The notes under the pieces were generated by a model. It was not told where the DNA came from. It did no database searches and saw only the letters and a list, made by a program, of their open reading frames with translations. This document shows, piece by piece, positions 34,060 to 44,500 of a stretch of DNA of 64,000 bases (positions are counted from its first letter, which is position 1; each line of letters opens with the position of its first letter). This stretch comes from Tubulanus polymorphus (Eukaryota > Nemertea > Palaeonemertea > Tubulaniformes > Tubulanidae): the NCBI RefSeq assembly GCF_964204645.1, contig NC_134034.1:3318072-3382071 (forward strand), given 5' to 3'. The position numbers and the translations under genes were made by a program.

Positions 34060-34262
34060 CTTGAGAAGGTCGACACAGATTCAGATGTGGAATCAGATTC
34101 TGAGACTGAGGAGGGCCGGAACCCGGGAATCCGATGTAGACTGTTATAGGAAGAGCGAAGGGCAGGGCGCGGCAATTGATGAAAAAGTTCGAGATATAAA
34201 AAAGTCGTTCCCATGGCAACGCCATTGATTTTTATTTATGGAAAACGTGGATTTTTATAACG
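34060..34262 (+). pseudogene. Degenerate copy of the zinc-finger gene 3' end
   Basis: It translates as an acidic VDTDSDVESDSETEEG stretch. About 100 bp on come TGGCAACGCCAT and GGAAAACGTGGATTTTTAT, which parallel the acidic tail and the terminal TGGCAACACTAT...GGGAAAATATGGATTTTCAT of the zinc-finger gene at 37620-37690. Frames are broken. It looks like the tail of a lost neighbouring zinc-finger copy, lying just outside the right arm. Confidence 0.5.
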
Positions 34263-34966
34263 TTTAGCTACGAGAATATCCAAATCAGGCAGGGCATCCA
34301 TCTCTTAACGACATGTTAATCAAGTCTGGAAAATGGCAAAAGCGGGATGCCGGATCTTCACAATAACCTCCTTGAGATGGATATTTTGTACTTCTCCTGC
34401 CGCGACACGGATATTCCCCGCTTTGGTTCTTCACGGCCCGTCAAGGGGATTCAAGCTCACTTTAGTAAACCCACCGTTCCCCGAAGTGAACTCGGTTGAA
34501 GTTTGTCCGGTTCAGCGATACTGGATCGCCCCAGTCAAGCGAGCTGTTTGTACCGTTCAAATGTGTTTTTTTTCTCTCCTGTCATTTGTCAGTGTCTTTT
34601 TGTGTTTATATTTTATTGCCATGTCTGTCCCGTGTAAATTATACGGACACAATCTATAAATTTGGAATTGAATTGAATTGGTTTGGATACGGATGCCTTA
34701 TTTGGATCTTCTCGGAGCCACCCATTTCTCAGGCAATCAATAAACGATTTTTATTTCCTCTCCTCCGTAGCCATAAAATACATTTTCATCCGGATTATCC
34801 GGATTCATATCCGGACGTGATGGAGTCGGGCCCTATTGGTTATACATTATCATCAACCGCTAAAGTCAGAAAAGGTAAAAAAGGAAATATTCATAATTCA
34901 CCGCCGGCCACACACCGCGAGGCCCGAGCCAGTGACGTGGAGCCTGGCTATAGTATATAATTTGTG
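34263..34966. other. Intergenic, possible retroposon 3' end
   Basis: A T-rich stretch ends in GGAATTGAATTGAATTGG (34662-34680), typical of retroposon tails with short tandem ends. No gene is supported. Confidence 0.35.
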
Positions 34967-35078
34967 TCACAGGGACCTGACTATACTATATAAAAAGACT
35001 TTTAAAAAAGTCTTTTTATATATAGAACCTTGTACCTAGGATACTGGGGTCAAATTTTTTTTTGTCAGGTCCCTGTGA
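34967..35078. mobile_element. 112-bp foldback with inner hairpin
   Basis: The termini TCACAGGGACCTGAC and GTCAGGTCCCTGTGA are exact reverse complements. Inside is a hairpin, AAAAAGACTTTT / AAAAGTCTTTTT. It is a very small non-autonomous element. Confidence 0.8.
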
Positions 35079-35264
35079 TTTGTTTGTATATCGTCACATA
35101 TGCCTCTATCTTAGACTTAGTCTGATGAATACCAGTCGTTGTTACCGGTTCCTATTTGCCCTATCTGAGATTGTGTTTATTTTTCTTAGGTCCGTTATTA
35201 ACTAATTTTCGTACGAGCGCGATGAGTTTACCACAGAGCCAATCAACTGTCCACCAGGGGGCGA

Positions 35265-37697
35265 ATGATGTATATGGATTCAGACCTACAGCGGCACGTA
35301 TCGGTGGATCGACCCGATGAACATCAGTTTAAATGTGCTTACTGCGACGAAACTTTCCGTACGGAAGAAACGTTAAACGCGCACGAGTCCGCGCTGCATC
35401 TTAAAGTGCAGCGCGAGATCGGCGACCAGGGTTTCGGTTCGAACGCCAATCCATACCAGCGGACATCGGTCGCGCATCCCGCCCTACGTTCGTTTAAATG
35501 CGATCGCTGCGCGAAAATATTCATTTCGAAAGAAACGTTAGAAAAGCACGCGACACGCGTACACTCGAAGTCGCTCCAGTGCGCCGTCTGTCGGAAGCGT
35601 TTTACCGAAAAATCCTATTTGAAAAGCCATATGAAAATCGTACACGAAGGCGTCCGCGCGCATAAGTGTGAAATCTGTCGGCAGACGTTCGGACAAAAGA
35701 GCAATTTGATCGTACACGTTTCGGCCGTCCACCAGGGGGCGAAGCCGTACCGGTGCAAGATTTGTAAACGGAATTTCTATCGGAAATTAGCCCTGGATAA
35801 CCACGTAAGGAGCGTACACAACGGCGCGCGTCCGTTTAAATGTGACCGCTGCGATCAAACGTTTAGTTCAAAACGAAACCTGAATAAGCACGCGTCGGCC
35901 GTTCATTTAAAATTGAAACCGCACCGGTGCGCCATCTGCGAGAAACGTTTCGCGGCGGAACCGTCGTTGAAAAGGCATTTGAAGGTCGTGCACAGAGGCG
36001 ACCGGCCGCATAGATGCGAAACCTGTCAGCGGATGTTCGGATTTAAAAGCAGTCTAGATCGGCACATGGAATCCATCCACAAGGTAGTGACAACGCACGA
36101 GTGCGATATTTGCGAAAAGAGTTTCAAATCGAAGAAAAACCTGAAGATTCACGTAATCAACGCTCACGACGGCGTTGGTATTTCGAAATGTTATCACTGT
36201 GATAAAATTTTCCGTCACAAAAATGATTTGGACAAGCACACGTCGGCGGTTCATTTGAAATTGAAGCCGCACCGGTGTGCCATCTGTCAGAGAAGTTTCG
36301 CGTATGAATCGTCGTTGAAAAGGCACGCGCAGATTATGCACAGTCGCGATCGACCGAGCGAAAACGGTCAGCGGAAATTCGAACCGACGAGTAGTCTAGA
36401 ACGGCTCGCGATTTCCGTCCACCAGGGGGCGAAACAGTGCGAGGCGGAAGAGAGTACCAGTTCGATCAGTGGCGTACCGCGGCAGGAGATACTCGCGCAG
36501 TCGAACGGCAGTCGGCGTCCGTTTAAATGCGATCACCGCGATAAAACGTACAGTACAAAAAATAACTTGAGTAACCACACGTTTGGCGTTCACCCGAAAT
36601 TAAAGCCGCACCAGTGCGCCATCTGTCTGAAACGTTTCATAGTTAAATCGTATTTGAGGACGCATATCGAGATCGTACACGAAGGCGCTCGGCCGTACGC
36701 GTGTAAAATCTGCCGCCAGACGTTCGGAGAAAGGAGTAATTTGAATCGGCACGTTTCGGCCGTCCACCAGGGGGCGAAGCCGTACCGGTGCGAGATTTGC
36801 GAGAAGAATTTCTCGCTGAAATTAACGCTGAAGAAACACGTAAAGCGCGTACACGACGGCGCGCGTCCGTTCAAGTGCGACCGCTGCGACAAAACGTTCA
36901 ATTCGAAAGGCGAGTTAAACAAGCACACGTCGGCAGTCCATTTGAAATTAAGGCCGCACCAGTGCGCCATCTGTCGGAAGCATTTCGGACTAAAAGCGGA
37001 TATGACGAGACACGTGGAGAACGTGCATAAACGAGTGTGGCCCCATGAATGCGAAATCTGTCGGCAGAGCTTCGCGCGAGAGAGCTATTTGAATACGCAC
37101 ATGCTCGCAATTCATACTGCGGGCGACGTGTCCGATTGTAAAATGTGCGAGAAATCGTTCGGTAGCAAAGAGGATCTGACCGCACACATGTTTCGGGAAC
37201 ACCTTAAAGAGGGCGCCGCGCGGAGATTTTGGTGTACGTTCTGTTTGAAAAATTTCTCGCAAAAGGCTTCGCTGACTCGCCACGTGAAGAGCGCTCATCG
37301 GCTCGAAGATCGATCGGAGAAGGAGGTGAAGATGGTTTCTGAAACTGAGGAGGAGACAAAGAAGGTGACTACAGACGACTGTGAGGAAGAGGTGGAGCTG
37401 ACTGACGCAAAGACGGTTTCTGCGACTGGTGATGTGATGACCGACTCCGAGACCGACGAGCAGAAAAATGAGGTTAAGACCGATTCTGAGACGGATGTAG
37501 TGAATACCGACGCTAAGAAGGTCGTCGCAGATTCAGAGGTCGGATCAGATTCTGATCAGGAAACAACAACAGAATCTGAGGCAGACGACTTCGACGAGGA
37601 AGAAAATGAAAATGCAATTAGATATGACAAATCGTTTGCGTGGCAACACTATGCAGTATATTCTGGGAAAATATGGATTTTCATTGAACATGAATAA
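35265..37697 (+). CDS. C2H2 zinc-finger protein, 19 intact fingers plus 2 decayed (810 aa)
   Basis: This is probably a nuclear DNA-binding protein. C2H2 fingers run from about residue 23 to 690 at a period of 28-29 residues. Linkers are mostly HxGA(K/R)PxxC or HLKLKPHxC instead of the usual TGEKP. Fingers fall into recurring types (FKCDRCDKTF, HRCAICxKRF, ECEICRQxF, YRCKICKxNF), showing expansion by multi-finger duplication. Finger 12 has lost both Cys (ENGQRKFE) and finger 13 has lost its second Cys (CDHRDKTY). The C-terminal 120 residues are very acidic, rich in SETE and DSE repeats, possibly an activation or chromatin-interaction region. No KRAB, BTB or SCAN domain is visible. The frame is one exon. 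Upstream DNA holds a second short frame from 35222 with another VHQGA remnant. AATAAA overlaps the stop codon. Confidence 0.9.
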   Translation: MMYMDSDLQRHVSVDRPDEHQFKCAYCDETFRTEETLNAHESALHLKVQREIGDQGFGSNANPYQRTSVAHPALRSFKCDRCAKIFISKETLEKHATRVHSKSLQCAVCRKRFTEKSYLKSHMKIVHEGVRAHKCEICRQTFGQKSNLIVHVSAVHQGAKPYRCKICKRNFYRKLALDNHVRSVHNGARPFKCDRCDQTFSSKRNLNKHASAVHLKLKPHRCAICEKRFAAEPSLKRHLKVVHRGDRPHRCETCQRMFGFKSSLDRHMESIHKVVTTHECDICEKSFKSKKNLKIHVINAHDGVGISKCYHCDKIFRHKNDLDKHTSAVHLKLKPHRCAICQRSFAYESSLKRHAQIMHSRDRPSENGQRKFEPTSSLERLAISVHQGAKQCEAEESTSSISGVPRQEILAQSNGSRRPFKCDHRDKTYSTKNNLSNHTFGVHPKLKPHQCAICLKRFIVKSYLRTHIEIVHEGARPYACKICRQTFGERSNLNRHVSAVHQGAKPYRCEICEKNFSLKLTLKKHVKRVHDGARPFKCDRCDKTFNSKGELNKHTSAVHLKLRPHQCAICRKHFGLKADMTRHVENVHKRVWPHECEICRQSFARESYLNTHMLAIHTAGDVSDCKMCEKSFGSKEDLTAHMFREHLKEGAARRFWCTFCLKNFSQKASLTRHVKSAHRLEDRSEKEVKMVSETEEETKKVTTDDCEEEVELTDAKTVSATGDVMTDSETDEQKNEVKTDSETDVVNTDAKKVVADSEVGSDSDQETTTESEADDFDEEENENAIRYDKSFAWQHYAVYSGKIWIFIEHE

Positions 37698-38539
37698 AAA
37701 TATTAAAGTTTGTTCAAAGATTTTCACCAGGCAGCCGTGTTTCTTTTATAATTGTGATACACATATTTATTGATACCATAATAATCTGTAGTTGTGGCTT
37801 GGAGAATATTTTGTATAGATGTTTGCAAAAGTGGCTGAGTTGCAATATTTAATGAAATAAAAATGAATACTTTAAATTATTTAAAAAATGTTTTGCGTCG
37901 ATAGTAGTTCGAAGTGGGAACCAGACATTTTTCTGGACTAGAGGGTCGCATTGTTTTCTTCCATTTGATGGTGGTGAGTTAGGTTGATAAAGGCCAGTAT
38001 AACTAAGTAACCGCTGTTTCGCGGGCCGGTCGGTATTCAAAGGCAATCAGGGCCTGATAGGGCAATAAATCGAGACGTGAACCCCTTGTTGATTGAGAAA
38101 GGGTGAACTTTTTCATGCAGCTTTGCAATTTCGATCCCTTTCTAATACGTACACAGCATTGGACAACCCCTTCGCGGGCCCGGTCCGGCACAAAGATTCA
38201 CACATCAGCATTTATTGAAAAATAGAATCAGTATTTGAATATATATAGATATTACAGAGGTTCTAAATGGCATAATTCACTCAAGATTGGCTGTTGAAAA
38301 AAGATTTTCGCGTACAAATACACGAGTGGAAATACGCCTTTTCGCTACGCAGCATGTGAGGTTTGCATTTTAATCGGAGCCTTTGATGAGTTATGGTTCG
38401 ACGCGGCGTCGCGGGTCTCCGCGCGGGTGCTGTCCGCCAATACTTCAGATCGAAGATAAGAGCGCGGCAACCAGTCGAACCCAACAGATCCTCCTTCCGG
38501 TACACAGTCGGCGAGTCCCGTGCGCTAAACTGCGACAGA
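37698..38539. other. Intergenic / citrate synthase promoter region
   Basis: The spacing between the zinc-finger gene and citrate synthase is 842 bp. No TATA box is obvious near 38540, and the last 150 bp are GC-richer, as in a housekeeping promoter. Confidence 0.4.
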
Positions 38540-41500
38540 ATGGCACTGTTCAGAGCAATTACCAACCAAACTATCCATTCCAACAAGGTAAATACATCCG
38601 CTCTAGACAGCGCCGGTTCCGAATTATCGCGTTCGGACGGCTTTAGACGGTCAGATACGGAATTGAGCGCGTTTGAACGCCGGCAACTCTTGACCGCTGC
38701 CGGCTTGGAAGTACTCGTTCTCATCCGTCACGGTCACATTCATTATGCGGGTCAAGTTAAAACGATCATTGCTCATTTAAAATCGTTGAAATCAGAGTCT
38801 TATGTTTGACGTTGCGACCAATTCAAACCCGAACATTGAAAAACATTTTCAAATTGGCGACATTTTTGCTTGCTGTGCGTTTGTAAATTTCCTATGACCT
38901 TCTTGTCCTTCCTTCCAATAAGTCTATTTCAACCTGACTTGAGAGCATTCCGGGTGGCCTAGCTCACTAATTTTTGGTAGTACATACCCGTCTTAATAGG
39001 ACCAGAAAGGACTGGCAGTCGACCTAAATCATCATTTTTTAATCCATTTGAAACTCTGTTGAAGGATATCCAAAAATTCTTCACTGAAAGGGGTTAAATG
39101 AAGAGACGTGACTCCATGATTTGAAAGTTTAACAATATGTTTCTATGCCTACGTATAAAATTTCAGTTGGTAGGCATGGAGACATATTGTTAAACTTTCA
39201 CATCATGGAGTCTCTTTTCTCTCAGGAACCCCTCTCAATGCAGATTTTTTGGATATTCTTCAATACAGTTTGAAATGGATTAAAAAATGATGATTTAGGT
39301 CGACTACCAATGCATTCTGGTCCTGATAAGACTATTATCAGGTATGTACTACCAAAACTGACTGAGCTAGGCCACCCTTTATGCTCTCAAGTCAGGTTGA
39401 AATAGACATTAGTTCCTTGTCTTGTTTTGTAGAGGCAGAGGGAAGTAGAAATTCATTCTCCCCGCCAGGGATTCGAACCTGATGGCATCGAGATTGCCAC
39501 GGTACGAACTAGACCGAGTGCGCAGGTTAGATGATGTCATTACCAGCCAATCAGATATGCCGTTATATTTTAGCCCGGGTTTTCCCGTTTATAGTTCTTC
39601 CGTGAAATCTACCTCAGCGATTATACAACGAGCAATCTGATTGGTGCTGCAAGTTTTCATGCCGCAAAGATGCACATGTACCTGCGCACCCGGTCTAGTG
39701 TGGCAGGGGTTCGTGCTATGGCTGAGTGTAGCGATGTCATCAGGTTCGAATCCCTGCCAAGGGAGGATGGTAGAAATTTAGCTCGATGGATCTAGTGATT
39801 TTAGTTATTTTTGACATAGGCTTAAAGATATTTATTCAGTTTGATACACCAAAAACCTGGGCCCTGTATTATAGACTGGTTTAATCTTTTAGGCTACCCG
39901 GGGGCTAACTGGATTGAAAATGAATTCTTAGCCCGGGTTAAAGTTAATACCAGTCAATAAAACCAGCCCAAGTATTATCTTTAACCCGGGGGCTAACTCG
40001 ATTGAAAATGAATTGAGTAAGCCCCGGGTTAAAGATAATACCAGTCAATAAAACCAGCCCAAGTATTATCTTTAACCCGGGGGCTAACTCGATTGAAAAT
40101 GAATTGAGTTAACCCCGGGTTAAAGTTAATACCAGTCAATAAAACCGGGCCCTAATGATTAGAGTTAATTGAGTCATTTTTGTTTTCTGCAGGTGTTGTT
40201 ACCAGCGATAACCGCAGCGTCCAGATATATCAGCTCTGATACTTGCGTAAGTATTCCGTTCTTCGGCGGTATTCTTCGATTCTAAAACAATTGACACCCC
40301 CCCCCCCCCCCCCCCCCCGAATAAAATCCTTTTTGATTTGGATTAACGTCACCTAAATACTAAACTTAGAAATTCATTTGTATATTATTGAATATAGATT
40401 TATGAGATATAGAATTACTGATGTTGTGTGCAGATCAAAAGCTTTAAATCAGTCCTTGTGTAATTATGATTAGGCCTAACTTACCAAATTAAAGGAAACT
40501 TAATCAGTCCACTTATTAGTGCATTAGTCAACGTTGGCTGATTTATTGGAATTAGTTTTAGTGTTATTTTAGCCAATCAAAAACTTTAAAGCAGTCCTAG
40601 AGTAAATAGCTAGAATTAGTTCACTTTGTCTAATTTAATTTGATGTAAATATCTGTGTTACTTTAAGATTAAAAAGATTTAATTTGGGGGGGGGGCAATT
40701 GTCCTGACACCGGTATTCTTCACCGCGCCTCGTTTTGCCTTTTTGTGGAACTGGCCCCGAAGGTCTTAAAGGAATTAAAGCTGATTATCTCCTCAGTCGC
40801 GACGGTTTCGACTGGGCCTCGGGATAGATCCAGTTGACTCGGATATCGTTCGACCGACTAGCCTAAAATTGGCTGAAGCTGAAATGGGGCATCGAGAGCG
40901 AGGGTCTGGCGGTTAAAAGGGTATAATTCGGGGCCGGTAACTTGCGGGTAAACGTTAGATTCAGGTCGACTTGAGCCATTTGCTTTAAGGTAACCAGTCC
41001 AGATAAAGTGAAACGTAAAAGAGTTATCAGGGTGGCCACTCGTGTGGAATTCAGAGTTGCCACTTCTCCGGATTTCTCCGGTATTCCGGATTTAAAAAAA
41101 AAACAATTTCATTTCCGGATTTTCGGGAGAAGTCAAATAACTACAAAAGAAAACAGCGCGAAAAAAATAAAATCAATTCGGGATTCGACCCTAAACATCA
41201 AAACGTGACGGCTCTGTAGAGGGTTTGAAAAAGCCTTATTGTGCTGCCACGTAGTGGCAACAACCCCGCAGTACACGAATAAACCAAGATGACGCGACTA
41301 TCGAAATCGACTGACGCTTCGTTTGTTTTTGGCTCTGGTTTATGTATGAGGTGTATTTGACGGAACCAATCGCTAAAAATGATCTATATGCGGTAATGAA
41401 AGTGAGGCCTATAACGCGTATTGCGCCAGAACGCATCTCCTGGCGTTCTAATTTCAGACCCCCGACTTATTTTCCGGATTTTTAGCTTCACATAAGTGGC

Positions 41501-44500
41501 AACTCTGGGAAAATCAGGGACTTTGATTTTCGTTTCAAAAATCATAATATATTCAGGAAATTTTATGGAAAAATATCAAAATCATGGAAAAGTCGGGGAA
41601 AACTGTTTTTTATGCACGTCTAAAATGCATTGCATGCCTTTTCATTGCTGGCTAAAAATTCAGAATGAAATATAGGCCTTCCGTAGTTGAGACAACTTGG
41701 GTCATGGAATTCGGTGTTCAGGGAAAAGTAATGGATATAACAAAATCAGATAAAAGTGGCAACCCTGATTATGATTTTAACTAACTTGTATTGTAAGTTA
41801 CTGGCTTAACTGACATCTGGTGACCCGTTAGCAATTTGTATAATTTGTGTAAAATTTGTAAATCAATTCTAAACTGATTTCATTCTGGATGATGTTTGAA
41901 ATATTCCCAGTCTTAGGGTCGAGGAGAGATCTTTTACAAATTGTAATTGATTAGGGCTTTCCGCGAGTGAATTCGCTTTTCACGTTCTTGGTGGGATTCT
42001 CGCACCTGGTGTATCGCAGGGCTGCCAACTGTCTCTGATTTTCAGTATTTACTTTTGTTGTAACGTGATTGATTTGAACAGAAATATGAAAGGTGTTACT
42101 GAGTGTCTTACTGGTGATTACCGATTAATTTGAACAACAGAAATATGATAGATGTTTCTTTATAGTCTTATCGTCGATTACTGATTAATTTGAACAACAG
42201 AAATATGATAGGTGTTACTGAGGGTCTTACTGTTGATTAACAATTAATTAGGCCTATAAACAATTTCTTCAATATTTCAATGAAATGTTACTAAAAAGAA
42301 ATTCCATTTATAACTGATAGTACATCTTAGAGAGGTCGGCAGCCCCATGGATGTGACTGAGAAGTGAGCATTCATAAGTAGTCTTGTGAGAACCTGAAGA
42401 CTTTATTAGGCCTCTTAAAACGTGTTCGGTCAGTTTTGAAATGACCGTCGCGGTCAGTACAAGTATTATATAGTTTGCATAGATATATTGTGCCCTCCTG
42501 TTGCGGGATCAAAGACATGGACTTTAAGTGTCGTTATCAACGCTTAGTCCTTGTCTAATCTTTTGTGACCTGCCGTAAATAAGGTCGCGGGTTCACATTA
42601 AGCAGGAGTTGCCATTATGCACTTAAGTACACTCATTATGTAGTGGAAATATGTACAATTACATAGTGGAAATTTGTACAAAATACCCCTCTGGAACATT
42701 TGGGACCAATAAAGAAATTGAGCTAGTTTAAGCCCAACTCGCACACAAAACAGGGAATTAACAGAAACGCAGAAACAAACGTGTTTGATTTAACTATTAA
42801 AATTGTTTCTCAAACTATGTTCCAAAGAAATATGTCAATATGTGCCGAGAAGTTCTAGAACTCCTCGTTACTAGATATAGTCACTTGCAGATGACTAGAT
42901 AGTCATTTGAAAAATTGTGATTTGATAAAATTTAATCAACAGCCTAGCGCGCATCACTTCGCCGCGTCAAGTGTCCTAGTGCATGGAATGGCCAAGTGAT
43001 TAGTCATCCGTCAGTTATTGTTTGACAAATCATGATGTCAGAGCTGTAATTACGACATGTCTGATTCGGGCGCAATCCACCAAAAAATGTGTATTTTCGA
43101 GCGCCAAAAGTTTCGTACAGAGCTCATTGCTAAAGGCTTACGGCTGTAAAACGCGTGGTTCAAACAGTCTTGGCCTCTTTATTATAAAGAGGCCACTTGT
43201 GTATTAATATCTTTTTTCCCAAGGTGCTGATACTTTGTATAGAAAATACATAAAGAGTGCTCTTTATGTATTTTTGTTAGTATTCATAGACCGGTTTCGA
43301 GTTCGCTTATCTGGAATCCAATTTGTTGCCCACAGCCCTCGTTCACGTAGTTTAACTTATTGTCATTCGATATTGAAATGAAAACAAGTTTTCTGATGAT
43401 TAATAAAATGAGCTTTGATATTGAATAATTACTTTCAACTGACTCGCACGAAAGATGTTTTCCGATATGTGATAAAACTGTAAAGAGTTGAACGCGTCCT
43501 CAAACAATGAATACCATGTTACTTTTTATCTAGAGGTATTTTTTCGCTCGGCTTATGTCGGTCATACTTTAAGAAATGAGAAAGTACAAAGTACAAACTG
43601 ACTTAAACGCTGTTTGATCTGTTTTAACGTTTGACTTATGTGTCCTAGCACGAACTTTCATTGAAGAGCAAATATTTTTTTTTGTTGAAGTTTTACTCAA
43701 TATTGTTTGGTCATATAATTTAAAAGTGGCTGCCATGTATATTATGCTTGATTCATTTGAAGCTAGACAAAAAGGATTTTTTCCAACCCGCTGAGTGTCA
43801 TTCAAGATGTAGTAAGCAGCAGCTTTGAGGTTTCTTTTTCCCAAACCCGTTGAGCAGGGCATATTTCATTAAGGTTCAAGGAGGTAACCTCTTCCCCTCA
43901 ACCCAAGTTCCATTCGTGTTGTTTAATTAGCAAGTCTCTTCTTTCCCTTCAGCCAAATGAGCGTAGCTCGGGTTAAGCAGGCCCTAGATTTCTTTTTCAA
44001 TATTAACCCTTTCAGTGTTGGCTAATTAATACCCTATAGTGCTGAAGATTATTTGAAAATTCTGAAAAATTCCACCCTAGTGTGTTGAATAACGGGAATA
44101 GCATTATAGTGCGTCTACACCGCAGCGCAGTGTATCGTTACTTACTAATATTTCACTATGTTTGACAGGTGCTGCCATCTTTCAAGAGAAATAATAAGTA
44201 ATTACTAATTAAATCAACACACCGCAGTGCGGTGTACTAGCAAAATCCATCACTGATTTATACACCGCACAGCGGTGTAGACGCACTGAAAGGGTTAAAG
44301 GGCAGAAGAGAGAGACCAGAAAAGAATAAATCAGACGAGGAACTCCGCCGCCAGATCCGAATCTGTGAACCGTTGTTGGCGATAGAATTATTCTATCACA
44401 TGTCTTTCCAATGCTTTGTCTCCTTTTTTTCTGACAGGGCCTGAAAGGTGAGCTGAGCAACCTGATACCCGATCACCAGAAGAAGGTGAAAGAATTTCGA

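Larger units (their letters stand above)
31399..34068 (+). repeat. Right arm of the large inverted duplication
   Basis: It comprises the end of receptor intron 10, exon 11 and about 2.25 kb of 3' flank, matched in reverse complement by 16891-19040. The extra length comes mainly from the MITE at 31968-32432 and the ATAT microsatellite near 33853-33880. The block at about 33060-33300 is promoter- or LTR-like, with TATA and several TGACGTA/TACGTCA palindromes read on the minus strand. Confidence 0.9.

Noticed and set aside
37098-37185. Minus-strand ORFs inside the zinc-finger gene (35339-37298)
   Set aside because: They are shadow frames of the repetitive finger-coding DNA.
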